This document shows positions 42,240-55,093 of a stretch of DNA of 64,000 nucleotides, piece after piece. The stretch lies in the NCBI GenBank assembly GCA_030374765.1, contig JARGXX010000077.1:186001-250000 (forward strand). Direction: 5' to 3'. The stretch's first letter is position 1. Each line of letters begins with the position of its first letter. The DNA is from Agarophyton chilense. Taxonomy: Eukaryota; Rhodophyta; Florideophyceae; Gracilariales; Gracilariaceae. The translations under genes were made by a program, and so were the position numbers. The notes beneath the pieces were generated by a model. The model was given only the letters and a program-made list of their open reading frames with translations. It did not search any database and was not told the DNA's origin.

Positions 42240-44611
42240 TTTGGCGCGATGGTTTGGTCCAAGGTGGCGGCTTCTTTGGGCGGAGGCGGTGGCGTGAACC
42301 TGATAGCGGCGGAGGGGTGGGCAGAGATTTGATCGCGTAAATTTCATGAAGCAAGCAATCAAAACGGTGGCTGTTGCAGATGGGGAGAATGCTCATTTCT
42401 TGTTTCGCGTGTATGTAGGACAGGATATATTTTCAGCTGTTGTCAGGAGCAAATATCTCAAAGAATTTGTCTGAATACTGGTGAAAGGGCAGTGATGGTC
42501 GGTCGCCTGTCGGAGACGGTGCGCGCCTTGTGCCCTGGCCGCCGCCCCCATATAGCGCCGTCACCAAGACCAAGCGCAAACCACAGCTAGACCCTTGCTT
42601 TTCCAGCTTAGCTGCCTCTTTTCCTGGTCCATTGCATCCCGCCTCCCGGCGACGGGACTACAGATTGTCTCTGAGCATGCGCGTTCAAACAACTCCCCTT
42701 ACACAGTAGTCAACAATAACTCAACTCATCCGCTGCCTATATTAGTTTTGCAGCTTCTTTCCCTTTGACAGTTGTCTTTAGCATCTTTTCATAATAAATA
42801 GCTCTCAATGACCGACAATATTACATACAAAACACTCAAACACAACGCATTTCTTGCACACCTCTACTACACGCCCCAGCACAAACTCCATCAAACTTGC
42901 GTCTCAATGTCAACGCAAACCAACTCCTTCAAATATGACAATATTATAGGATTTCGAGGTACGAAGAAGCTAGTTTATCTGTATCAGAGCAAGCACTGGA
43001 CACGTGGGCTCTCCAACCAACGCCGCTACACTGGTGTGACTATAGACGCCTCCGAAGGCCTGGGATTCGTTCATTCTTCGGGAGAAGACCTCCATTGCAG
43101 GCCTTTCTGTTTCCCACTATCACAAAGATCTGTGGCTTTTTGTTTAAATAAATTCAGAAACCATCTCAAGTCGGTCAATTCCCTTACAAAGTTCGGCAAA
43201 CGCCCAGAAAGCGCAGACATTTGTTTTCTTCAAAAAAAATACCTGAGCTCTCGAAAAACATGTAACTGAAACACGAAACGCTTTTAAAACGATGACTCTG
43301 TCACTTCTACCATCTATTTACAGGAAACACAGCTTTGTAATGCTTCTTTGAATAATTGCCATACTGTATCAAACAAAACAAAATCTGTATCAAATCAGAA
43401 AATTACAATCGAAACGACCTAAACTCGAGAACAACCTCTTTAACAAAACTCCGAAGCACCGTGCAACATTTGCTCCGTGCACCTCCCATACAACCCCGGT
43501 GATCAGATTGAATTCTTTTAATAGCACCGGAACGATTTTGCAGTGATTTTTCGCTCATAGCTTTTTATTGTAAACGATAAGACAAAATACAAAAATGCTC
43601 TTCGTAATTCCAATGAATCAGTCATGGCTACTTTTCTTTTCCCACTCACTATTAAGGAGCGACTTACCCGTTTTATTACAGAGCACTACCGACAAACACC
43701 CCTGAGCAGACAAAAGACAAGAAATGGCCTCTGGTTTCGTATGGTGCAATGCCCGGAGACTAAACACCACGAAAACGTCCAAACATTCCACTGAAAAAGA
43801 TAAAAGTAGTTTGAGAGGTCTTCCGTGTCTGCCAGAAAATTTTGAGAAATACTCTCGAAGCAATTCAACCAAAACCAAGAGGAAAACACATAAAAAGAAA
43901 CTTTGTCAACAAGATGATTGCTTCTTGTGTCTGAAGGCGAGCACCAACGAAACAACGTAGTAGAGAAAAGTGGTATCGGCGACGGGGCGAGAAAGGCCGT
44001 AAGGTTTCGATTTAAACATATGATGGGTAGCGTACGCTCGCGCAATACAGAAACTTTTGCAGGAGTAAGTTGGCCAACGCCAAGAAGCAGACGCCGGCGA
44101 GTAGATAGGGCACCGTGATCGTTGCCCCCTCTCACTGAGACTGAAAGGAGCTGTTATATTTATTGGGTAGCTTCCTTGATATTGCAGCTACGAGAATAGG
44201 GTCTGGAAGATTGTATGGTAACCTGTAAGCAGTCTTAACCTCCGTTGAATTTCTTCAATTGATTGGAGGTTGTTTCGTAATGCTCGTTGCCGAAGTGCTC
44301 GTTCTATCGACAGTAGCGGAAAAAGTGAAACAACATTATAAAAGGAATCAAACCTTATACAGAGAAAACAATGACCAAATGTAATAAGCAGGAAACACGA
44401 ACTTTATGAGGGCTCTCTCAGAGACGTGAGGCAGGAAAAACTACCGTGTATGACGTTGTATAGCTTCTGCAAAAAATCAGAAAATACGAAATCTGAAACG
44501 TCATGAAGGCACTAAGCCCGGTTTGGAAAGTTTCTGACGTTCACGGGAAGGCCGCCGAGTCTTTCGTTAGTGTACTCTACTATAGTACGCTTTCTAACTT
44601 TGTAGCATTAC
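42240..44611. other. Intergenic, one doubtful ORF
   Basis: Contains the SPCS3 upstream region (GC-rich near 42500-42560) and otherwise AT-rich DNA. Apart from the ORF at 42808-43269, the short overlapping ORFs at 43618-44135 on both strands have no motifs. Confidence 0.4.
42808..43269 (+). CDS. Unassigned 153-aa ORF
   Basis: ATG-started; the product is rich in Lys, His and Ser with no recognised domain, signal peptide or membrane helix. It is divergent from SPCS3, with about 570 bp between their starts and AT-rich sequence just upstream. It could be a small lineage-specific gene or a chance ORF. Confidence 0.25.
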   Translation: MTDNITYKTLKHNAFLAHLYYTPQHKLHQTCVSMSTQTNSFKYDNIIGFRGTKKLVYLYQSKHWTRGLSNQRRYTGVTIDASEGLGFVHSSGEDLHCRPFCFPLSQRSVAFCLNKFRNHLKSVNSLTKFGKRPESADICFLQKKYLSSRKTCN

Positions 44612-44854
44612 TATGAATGTAGACACTCTCGTAGACTCTATCGAAAGCGCTGATATACAATGCATCTCCATTTGTATTTGAATCCTGTATTACACGACGC
44701 CCGGTCTCACCTTACGTGACAACCGCTTGTGCATGGAGTCTCATGGCTACAAATACCAGAACTTGCACTCCGTTAAAGACGAGTAAAGACGACCAGACTG
44801 TACTTCGACTACACTCTCCGCTTAGATTCCTGTATCTAACTCCGATCATACTTA
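44612..44854 (+). repeat. Copia 5' LTR
   Basis: A 243-bp direct repeat of 49380-49622, beginning TATGAATGTAG and ending CATACTTA. The edge is set by the ATTAC target duplication; the first TA could instead be flank, since ATTACTA is shared on both sides. Confidence 0.9.
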
Positions 44855-44899
44855 GTTATGGGCCCCCAACCCACAACCCATACTCTTCCTTCTCGGCCC

Positions 44900-45925
44900 A
44901 AATTCTCATGGGATTCGAAGTCTCCGCCGTAAACTGAAGGCAAAGGAGACCAGGAGGAATATCGCGATGCTGTAAAATTGTGGCAGACGTTCCACAAAGC
45001 ACTTCCAGTTAACAACAATAACAAAATTCCTAACGAGCTACAGGCAATTTGCCTCAAGTCGCAGCTCTACGGACGCGCCAAAGACCTCTGCTCCGGAATC
45101 ACTGATGAGCAGCTTGTTGGTGAAGGTGCTGTTGACCTGCTGGTCGGTCAAATTTACAAACGAGATGCACTCTCTGTTGTCAGCGAAGCCTATAAGGCAT
45201 TTAACCAACTCTTGAACACCCTTCGTGGCGCATCCGAGAACACGAAGAACTTTGAGTCCCGCTTCAGCGCGCAAGTTGCCAAGTGTAACACCATATCAAC
45301 AACGACAAAGCTACCTGACTGTATCACTGCACTAATGCTGATTTCAAACTCTTCTATCGACGATGTCCAACGTGTATCTGTCATGGCTGCTTCGGCTCCG
45401 TCCGCAGCCAATCTGAGCGCCGAGTCGACAAACGACCAATTCCTCAGTGCAGTGACCTACAATTCTGTAGCATCTGTTATCAAGCAGTGCGACAAGTCTT
45501 GCCCATACACCTCCGAAAATAACGAAAGCACACTGAGTGCAAGCTCTGGCGGCCTTTCCCATCAGGGAAGCAAGAACCGTAGAAATGGAAACCGCGACAG
45601 GTCTGGAACATCACCCACAATGAAGTATCCGTGCAACACATGCGGAAAATATGGTCACTGGAAACGAAACCATCGCGCGGACGGTTCGCTGGCACCCGGT
45701 GTGAAGTCTTTCGACCATCCATTAACTCAACCAATTCAACGAACAGCAATGGAAATTCATCGTCGTCTGTATCTGGCTCCGGACCAGAATCGGCTGAAAG
45801 TGACAAAAGAGGAACCCTTTCCTTCAACAACGCAAATTTTGATCGTTCACTGCAAGACTCAACTCTTCTCGGCCCGCTCGTCGATAGCGGTGCACCATAC
45901 TCAACAATCGGTCTATTTGAACTAA
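44900..45925 (+). pseudogene. Copia gag region
   Basis: Gag-type region with Gln/Asn-rich helical sequence (AVKLWQTFHKALPVNN, LYGRAKDLCSGI) and a C-terminal knuckle-like segment CNTCGKYGHWKR preceded by a basic Ser/Asn-rich stretch. It overlaps the start of the pol reading frame. Fossil; boundaries approximate. Confidence 0.75.
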
Positions 45926-48900
45926 ATGTTCTAGCAGATCACCATGGCCTGTCACACAACCCGACACACAATGCAATCCCGAAGTCACTTGGGGGATTCA
46001 CGTGCTGGCAGTTTGGTGTCGGAACGCACGCAAGCCCCGCCCGCAAAATTCTAGGTTCAATTGTGCTGAATGCCATAACCGACAACAGTAACACAGTTTG
46101 TATAACTCATCTCGTACTCGATGGTTCATCACAATGGGTGATCGGTCGCAATGTAACCAGTCGAGCGAACATCGAACATATCGGTCGTAACGAACTTGTG
46201 TTCCCCTTTCATGGAGAAGAAGATCTTATCTCTCTTGTCGAGCGTCGGTTTCTATCGTTTATAGAGCTATCCAGGTTCCGTCCGTTGACCCAATCAAAGA
46301 GCGGCTTATCGGTCAACTCCGGCTCTACACTGTCATGTCTCTCGGCAGTGTCTGTCAACCACTCTTCATGGCCCCGTGTCAAACACGTGCTTGACAAAGT
46401 TCACAAACACGTTTGCGGACATGCTGCGTTCTCAGACTACAAGGTGTTTCTGGAGCGCAACGGCCTATGGAACGACGTCGTAGCCAAGTATCTTTCAGAT
46501 GTCGTGAGCAACTGCAATGCATGCCACTCCACCTCGCTACCGAAACCATCCAGAAAAGTATCCATTAGCTCTCTATTGAAAGAGTTCAACGAAATACTGT
46601 GTGTAGACCACTTCTTCCTTGAAGGACTCTGCGTCTTTCATTGCATGGACCTCGTCTCACGGTTCTCCGCCGCACGTGTTGTAAGGACCACCTCTCTCAA
46701 AGAGGCAGTCATCGGCTTCGAATCATGCTGGAATTCGCAATTTTGGTACCCAGACTCATTTCTTGCTGACAAAGCGTTTACCTCCGGTGACTTCCAGTCG
46801 TATGCCGACTCTCTCGGAATTCCGATTAAGCTTGTTCCCAAGCAACGTCATCACAAAAACCCCATTGATTCAAAGCACAACATCATACGATCGGTGTTCT
46901 TGCGCTTGAAAGAAAATGCCGGAGATGATTACATCCCGGAGGTTGCTGCCTATCAAGCATTCACTATCTCAAATGACTTGTATGGAAACGATGTCATGTC
47001 CGCATTCGAACTGGCAAAGGGCTTTACCAAACCGATCAACACAAAGCCAGCTGACACCGCTGTTCCCCAGGACGTCATCGACGCTCGTGACCAACTGCAC
47101 GCCCGCCGCAAGTTGGCACTGATCCTTAGATCGAAATTGACCGACGAAGTACCGATAGCCACTGGTGACACGGTAGAAATCTTTCAAAAGAAAGATACTG
47201 AGAAGCGTGGCAGATGGTCTGAACCGAAGACAGTACTCGCAGTCGATCGCCATGCCCGCTCTATTTCCGTACCTGGCAGCAATGGCCGAGTCATTACTGC
47301 CGCGATTGAAGATGCTCGGCCCTCCATCTCCCCGACATCATTCGCTCAAGTTGTGCAAGATGCAATTGACACTCTCGATGAGTGCATGCCCGTATTATCT
47401 GACACTGCTCATGATGAAACGCTTTCGACAAACGCCGATGATGACCGAAAGGACGAGTCGCACGTCACACCCAAAGACCCTCAGGACTTTTCCGATGACC
47501 GCAATCACAGCCCAGCTGTTAGTGACCGAGTTGGTGTTTTATGGGATGATGATGGTGTGATATACCCTGGTGCGGTACACTCGCGAGCCGAAAGCGGCAA
47601 AGTGACAATACACTACGACAATGGGGACATTGAGAACGATGTAGACCTGAACAGTGTACAGTGGACACCATCTGACGCTACCGAAGCCCCGCTTTCTGCT
47701 GCCAGCAGCAATCTGAAAGTTAGGCTACAGGTCACTAGCACTGAAGACAAGGTACTCTCATCGATGCTAGAGCACTTTAATAATAAGCCTTTTATGCGGC
47801 ATCAAGCTCAAGGATTTGATCAATACCCGCTCGTCAATGCGTATGCCCGGGAAGAAGAGACCTTTCTGAAGACCGCTCGCGTTGTTTGCATTCGAGATAT
47901 TCCTAAAGGAGCTAACGTCATCAACAGTCATACGCTCTATAAGATCAAGCACAATGACGATGGATCCTTGAAGTTGAAAGCCCGAATCGCGCCGCATGGA
48001 AACGAAGACGCTCTCAAACGCACCCTCAGCAAAGACTGCGCCACCTGCTCGCCGACTGGGCTTCGTATCCTAGAATCTGTGGCATCTCTTTTTTGCTGGA
48101 CACTTTATAAGGCAGACGTTAAAGCCGCATTCTTACAGACCGGTGCTGCTGAAAGAGATGTGTATGTGAAGCCACCTGCTGAGAGTCACATGCGTGCGAC
48201 ACATGTGTGGCTCCTTTTAACTGCTGCGTATGGCTTAGTCAACGCCAACGTTAAATGGCAATCAAAATCAGATGCCGTGATGCCAGAACTTGGACTAGAG
48301 CAATCCAAGCACATACCCCAGCTTTTCTTCAAGAAAAAGGATGGAAAGCTAGCACTTCTGGTTGCCAAGGTCGTGGATGACCTCAAGGCAGCAGGGGTAG
48401 GAGACCATGCCAAACAGTTTCTCTCAGCCTTTGATCAGAAGTTCAAGTTCGGCACGGTTAACTGCGGACCAGGTCACATGAGGTATTTCGGAATCAACAC
48501 AATCCAGAATGAAGACTTTTCTATCGCAACCAATGCCGACGACAAGCTTGAGGCGATAGGCGAGTGTCCGATCTCTAGACATCGGCGCAAAGAAAGCTCT
48601 GAGATTATCAACGCAATCGAGAAAGCTACGTAAGCATCTATCAACAGCTCCATTGGCTGGATTGGAACCACTGCTTCTCCTATTTGTGCATTTTACGCAA
48701 GCTATCTCCAGCAGAAAGCGCCTCAGACCCAAGTTCACCACCTTGTCGAACAGACAACTATTACTCGTCGCTTGAAGAATCTTGGCACTACCATAATGTA
48801 CTCGAGCCCAAAAGATAACTCTGACTACGAGCTTTCGATTCTTGTCTTTGCTGATGCATCTCGAATCGACGATGTAGGACAGATAGGCGTCGTCACTGGA

Positions 48901-49368
48901 CTTCTGCTAGGTCCCATGCAAAAAGGGTCCATTTATCATTTTATCTCGTGGATTTCTCACAAGGCTAAGCGTCCTGTTCGCAGTGTTCCCGCGGCAGAAG
49001 TTTTTGCCGCCGCAGAGGGCATCGACGACGGCAAGGTAGTCTGCAATGTGTACAATGAACTACTGAATGTGAAGGTTAAATTGCATATTTGTGTTGACTC
49101 AAAGGATCTTTACAGTTCTATGTCGACTCAGAAACTATCAATTGATAAGTCGATTCGCGGAGATTTGGGCTCCATCAGGTACGAGTTTCAAACAGGTGCC
49201 GTCGACACGATATATTGGATTCCTGGCACCACAAACATCGCAGATCCACTCACAAAGAAAGACAGCTGCCTCACCGATGCACTACAACTAACTATGTTCA
49301 CTGGGAAACTGACGATGGACTACGACTCCGTGGCCGAAACACAGAAGTGTGAAAAGAACTTTGGCTAA
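45631..49368 (+). pseudogene. Copia pol region (PR-INT-RT-RNase H)
   Basis: The protease core LVDSGAPYSTIG is near 45880. The integrase zinc region HKHVCGHAAF and CNACHSTSLP lies around 46400-46550, followed by the integrase core from about 46600. The reverse transcriptase has ADVKAAFLQTGAAERDVYVK near 48115 and VVDDL near 48375. RNase H runs from FADASRIDDVG near 48850 to NIADPLTKKDS near 49240. A long acidic linker (about 47350-47600) separates integrase and RT. Protease and integrase preceding RT is the copia order. The region is broken. Confidence 0.88.
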
Positions 49369-49379
49369 AAAGAGAGCGA

Positions 49380-49622
49380 TATGAATGTAGGCACTCTCGT
49401 AGACTCTATCGAAAGCGCTGATATACAATGCATCTCCATTTGTATTTGAATCCTGTATTACACGACGCCCGGTCTCACCTTACGTGACAACCGCTTGTGC
49501 ATGGAGCCTCATGGATACAAATACCAGAACTTGCACTCCGTTAAAGACGAGTAAAGACGACCAGACTGTACTTCGACTACACTCTCTGCTTAGATTCCTG
49601 TATCTAACTCCGATCATACTTA
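49380..49622 (+). repeat. Copia 3' LTR
   Basis: A 243-bp partner of 44612-44854, followed by ATTAC. About four base differences from the 5' LTR. Confidence 0.92.
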
Positions 49623-49627
49623 ATTAC

Positions 49628-50738
49628 TATATGGAGCACTGTTCTCAACTAACTATGGCTTTTCCATTCTTCTCCAAGCTAACTGTGCCATACACATCTC
49701 AGTCATACCCTAATCGGAGCTATCTTGCGCACATGCATGCTCAAACTGCGCAGGGCTAAATAACATGTACATGCTGCTCAGCTAAAAATTAGTACTACTT
49801 TTCGGCATCTGTATGGGTCTGTGTCTACGTGTAGCACGGATTAAGCCCCTAGCGAGATGAAATATCAGAAACTGCCTCATGAGCGGTAGGTTTGGAAGAA
49901 AAAGGAAGACAAAGAAGAAAACGTAAACGAAGCGATACGCTTGCCCGAAAACAAGCTTTTAATGGTACCGCTGTGGAAGTCTAAGTGTAGATGAGGAAAA
50001 TATAAGACGAATTAAAAACATGTAAACGTGGATTCTGATGATAATAATTAGAATAGACTGACAAAGAGGAACCTACACATGAACATGGAATTCAAGCACA
50101 GAGATTCAAGGGACAATAAAAGGGGCATTGAATGTGGATGGTTCAGTGACAAGAGACCCAAGAGGAAAGGCCGAGAACAGAGAGAACAAGGCAAGGGTCA
50201 TAAGCAGACAGAGGCGGTAGAGACCGCGGAAAAAGAGCACTCGGAGGAAGAGAGCCGAGGGAGCACAAAGCCTACTTAAAGCGAATAGAAAACACCGAAG
50301 AGGGGACAGAAAAAAAAGGGGGAGGAGTTAGACCGCCAGTACTGCTGACTGTATTTGCCTATACCCACCCACACCTTTCTTACCATACCGTTATCTTCAA
50401 CTCAAATCTCTTTCCGTCGTCGTAACAACAGAATGGCACACGTGTCTGGTAATAACACAACCGCATCCAAAGCTCAAAAAAGTAACAATGTCATCGTCAT
50501 CAGCAGTTTCCCGCTTTTTTTACTGATGATTTTTTCAGCCAACGTTAGACGTTTCTTTTTTTAGTTTAAAAATCTCGAAAAGCGAGAAAATTGTGACGAA
50601 GATAAGACCGTATGACTCTTTTGTCATCTAGAAGTAACCCCGTTCGATTTCTTCTATAAAAATTTCTCAATTAACGTTACTTTGACCGATGAGGCCAAGA
50701 AGTAAACCATCGTCAAATCAAAGCTTCGGGCGAATTTC
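49628..50738. other. Intergenic, no gene seen
   Basis: A purine-rich stretch (about 50080-50340) gives a charged 66-aa ORF without motifs. No LTR for the following gypsy fossil could be recognised here. Confidence 0.4.
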
Positions 50739-53700
50739 TTGAAAAAGACGCGTCCGGAGGATGAGATACGCTTATTTGTGTATTTTAATATTGACCCGAT
50801 GGATGTGATGGGCTCCTTAGCACATTTGGGCTCATTTCACATCCGTATTGGGTTTAACGAAAAGCAGTTTTTCGGTTTTCTCCGCAATGCTCTCAGGACA
50901 TCCCGAATATGGCTCGTGCTGTTATGTATCGCTTTCCGAACGACTATATGGCGTTTATATAAGCAGTCCATAAGTACGGGTTTGGGCGCAAGGCTTTTTT
51001 TCTGACCGAGAATCTCATCGTGTCGTCACGGATTGGAAAAAGAAAATTCTCTCGATTCCCGACGCTCGACCTGGAACCGCTCGAAAGTTAGATAGTAATA
51101 TTTAATAGTTGGAGAAGCAGCTCGCTGAGCTTTCTCTGGTTGTAAAGGAGAACTTCAAAACTCCTGGAGCCTCTGAAAACAAAAACTGGACTTGTAGTTA
51201 CAGCAAAATGACAGGGCATGGTGCGAGCCGTTGCCCGTCCAACCCGCATCGTGATAAGAAATGTAGCCTTTGTGGAAACAGGGGGCACTCGGAGACCACT
51301 TCTTTGTCGAAGATATAGAGGAAAGCCACTCGAGCCGTCGATTTCGAGGGTGCATGGTCTGAATCGACCGATGAGTTGAAGCTGAAGAAGATAGATCCAG
51401 TCGATCATGTCGTAGTTGTCAGGAAGGTACTGCGGAAGATGTTGTTGCCGCCTCGAAGGAGAATGCAGATGGGCAGGCCTTTCAGAAGCAGCCTCGCAGC
51501 AACTTGATGGACATTGAAGCCTTGGTCAATCGCACTCCTGTAGTTTTTCGTGTTGTCCCGAAAGTTAGGGCGACGGAGAAGACTAATAATTCGAGGAAGG
51601 CGAAGAGTTCGTCTCACGGATTACAAAATCACGTTGGGAAGTACGACGTAACGACATAGCAACGTTAACGGCTGCTGCATCCAAATTGACTTTTAGGAAG
51701 CTGTTTTGCGTTGATGCAGAGGAGACGAGGAAGCTCATTAACCGTCTTTTTGGCAGGTAGAGTGCTAATGACTCATGTTTTCGTTCTGCACGCCACTGCC
51801 CTTCCCCGCCGATTGAAGGTAGTGGCTGTCAGGCTTTACGGAACTGAGTCCAACGCCCTCCTGAACTATGGAGCAGAGCCTAACCTTCTCTTGTCACGAT
51901 TTTGTGAGCAGTTGACCATCCAACCTTCACCTACCACTACGAAAGTGACCGTGGCAGATGGGACAGCTGCGAACGTGTTGGGTTGTGTGAAGGACATCCC
52001 GGTCTCTTTCGGGAGTCTTAGAGTTCCCCTGTACTTTTCAGTTGTTCAAAACACACCCTTTGAAGTGAATATAGGATGCCCAGCCCTGGAAGCCCTGCAG
52101 GCGCAGCTGGACTTTCGCCTCCAACAGGTGAGTATTTCCGTGGGCTCTACAGAAGTGTTGCTGTCATTATACAACGAGCCTCTCATCATCCAGGGAGATC
52201 TTACTGATAGTGAGAACTTCACGTCTCCGGAAGACTCAGGACCAGAGGAGATACAGGCTGAGTCCTCTTCGTCCTCGTCGAGTTCATAGAGCGAATCAGA
52301 TGGCGAACCGGAGTTGGTTCTTGCCATCGTGAACAAAGAGCCATATGAACTAGGCTTGGAGTCTTTGGTAGACGCAGTGGGGACCTCTAGCGGGGATGAG
52401 GAGAATAGGCACTCGTCGCTCTTGGTGTTGAAGTTAAAGCATCTGCCGCGAGGCGTTCAAGCGAGCATGACCGGAACTCTCAAGCAGACTGGTATTACCG
52501 CTTGGGATATGAGTGGCCTTCGCACAGCTGAAGTTCCAGTGGTGAACTCTTTCGAGGTGAAGGATGATACCCCTATCCATTCTAGGGCGCGCAGAATGCC
52601 GCCAAAAAACAACCCAATTGTGCAAAAGAAAGTGGATGAGCTGCTACAAGCGAATTTGATCACTACATCCAGTTCGCCCTGGTCCTTCCCCGTGGTCCTT
52701 TCCACAAATAAGGATGGCAGGCCAATGTTCTGTGATGACTATCGTCAGCTGAATCGAGTGATGAAGGCTGACTGTTGGCCTCTACCCAAGATTGAAGAGA
52801 TCTTCGACGACCTAGCGGGGGCAAAGATCTTTACCACGCTGGACTTGTACACCAGATACTGGCAGGTTCGGACGTCAGAGACCTGCAAAGAGATGACGAC
52901 TTTTACCTGCCGTTACGGCACATACATGTTTTAAGTAATGCCCTTTGGGTTGATGAACGCTCTGTCGACATTTGAGAGGATGATGGACGGTTTCCTTCAT
53001 GGGCTGCCGTTCGAAATGGTGTATGTTGACAATGTCTTCATCTTCTCGATAAACATGGATGAGCATCTCCACCATGATCGGGAGGTGTTCGAGAGGATTC
53101 ATGCTGCAAACCTGAAAGTCAAGGTGACAAAGTGTAGCTTTTCCCAGTTTGAGATCAAATTACTACGCTATATGATCAATGGGGGAAGCATTCAAGTGGA
53201 CAGAGAGAAGATAACGGACATTGCGGACGCTCCTGTGCCTAGAAAACCCACGGAGTTGAGAAGCTTTTTGGGTTTGGCAAGCTACTATCGCCGCTTCATC
53301 AAGAACTTCGCGAAAAGCTCAGCGACCTTACATTGCCGCCACTTCGACCAAGGAGAAGTTCCGGTGGAATGCGGCGATGTAGGCCGCTTTTGAGATCTTT
53401 AATAGGAATCTGACGATGACGCCTGTGCTAGCGTGAGACCAACGCATCGTCTGTCGCACTTCGAGTGGTGCTGGCCTAAAAGAAAGAGGTCGGGATGATT
53501 CACCACGTCCAATACGCTTCCAGAACGATGACTGAAGCGGAGAGGAAGTACACCGCGTGCGAGAAAGAGGCTCTGGCACTTGTGTTTCCTTTGAAGAAGT
53601 TCCGGAAGTATCTACTGTCGGCCCTACCGTTCACCGTGATTACTGATCATCAGGCGCTACTGTACGCCTTCAAGAAGAAAGACCTTCATGGAAGACTGAC

Positions 53701-55093
53701 TTGTTGGTTGAACCTCCTGTCAGAGTACGACTTCGAGGTCAAGTCCCGCCCAGAGGCTGCTATCGTGGCCGCGGATTATATCTCGAGGATCCCTATGGAG
53801 GAGGATGCGAGCCCATGGATTGAAGATGGTTTGCCGAGCTAAATTCTCGCAACCATCTCATGCGGTGATCCCTAACTGTCGGGGTTGGAGCCGGACTTGT
53901 TGAACGTCGCCCGATTCCTCTCAGGAACTCGAGTACAGGAAGAAAAACCCCGTGGGCGCCTGGCAGTACGCCGTATCGCGAAGAATCTCATACTTTGAAA
54001 CAATACGTTGTTCAGGAGAGAGTTTGCTGCGCTGCAGGCCGTCCCACCAATTGATGATCGCAGAGAGATAATAGGAATGTTCCATGACTAAATCGGACAT
54101 TGAGACACATTGACTACTAGGAACTTTGTCCGGGACAGGGTCTGATGGCCTGACGTCTACAAGAATGTCGCGGATTATGTCCGAGTTTGTGATTTGTGCC
54201 AGCACGCGCAGAGGTTCCTTACCTATCACACGAACCTTCGAGCTCCTGTAACAGGACGGTTCGAAACGTTGTCGATGGACTTCGCGGGTCCCCTCGCCGC
54301 ATCAAACAATGGCAAGAGGTTCGCTCTCATTGCATTGGAGCATCTCACAGGATGGTCTATTGCAGGGGCCACGGAGGACTCCACTGCAGGCACAGTGATA
54401 TACTTTGTTTGGAAGGAGATCATACTGCCATTAGGGCCCCCGAAGAAGATTGTTTCGGACAACGCCAACTCCTTCACCGCTGAAGCAGTCATAACCCTCA
54501 TGACGAAGCATGGGCTCGTGTGGAATATTGTACTCCCGTACGCGCCTAAAGCGAATGGGAGAGCTAAGCGTATGGTGGCTACGATCCAACTGGCCATCAG
54601 AAAGACAGTAGTCCGTACCAACTTGGACTGGAGATACTCTCTACCGCAGGTTTTGTACGGCTACCGTCGTGGCTATAGTGAAACCATTCCGTCCTCGTCC
54701 CAGATGATGTCCAGAATCAAACCAAGGATGATGGCGAATGGCACGCTGGCCCTCTTGCAGGCTAGCACGCCGTGGCACCGAGCATTAGAACTAATGGGCC
54801 AGTCTGGAGAACGCGTGATGCAAATCGAAAGAGCGTGCATCACTCGTGTGCCTAAGTGGAAAGTCAAATACTATCATGCCGAAGATGAGGTAATGGTTGC
54901 ACATGGTCCCGCCTTTAACAAGTCGCGTAAATGGCCGGCATTCGATTTGTACTACAATGGACCATGCTGCGTTACGAGGTCGAACCATCCTCGATACGAA
55001 TCGTTTTTCTCCACGGGACGGGTAACTTGCCCGGCCGTCCACGCGAGAATGTTAGTTCTTTACAAAAGGCAAGCAGTTCAACTACGCAGTTGA
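50739..55093 (+). mobile_element. Ty3/gypsy element C, old and badly broken
   Basis: A gypsy fossil on the plus strand. A gag trace near 51180-51310 has paired knuckle-like segments (CSYSKMTGHGASRC and CSLCGNRGHSETT). A protease-like region lies at about 51830-52130, RT at about 52600-53310, RNase H at about 53490-53790 and integrase at about 54190-54700. No chromodomain was recognised. At least five or six breaks and no identifiable LTR pair indicate the oldest of the gypsy insertions here. Both ends are approximate. Confidence 0.8.
51711..55093 (+). pseudogene. Gypsy C pol remnant
   Basis: The RT region shows SSPWSFPVVLSTNKDGRPMF, then DDYRQLNRVMKADCWPLPKI and MPFGLMNALSTFERMMDG, and the RT-RNase H linker LRSFLGLASYYRRFIKNFA. 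RNase H shows RKYTACEKEALALVFPLKKF, and integrase shows LSMDFAGPLAASNNGKRFAL and VSDNANSFTAEAV. The sequence is unlike gypsy elements A, B and D in this window. The region is heavily broken. Confidence 0.8.

Larger units (their letters stand above)
44612..49622 (+). mobile_element. Ty1/copia element, near-complete structure, broken
   Basis: A 5.0-kb LTR retrotransposon flanked by ATTAC (44607-44611 and 49623-49627). The two LTRs are each 243 bp (44612-44854 and 49380-49622) and differ at about four sites (1.6 percent), so it is fairly young. A possible primer-binding site begins TGGGCCCCC at 44859, and a purine tract (AAAAAGAGAGCGA, 49367-49379) abuts the 3' LTR. The coding order gag, protease, integrase, reverse transcriptase, RNase H marks Ty1/copia. 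The coding region is broken, about two or three breaks. Confidence 0.95.
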
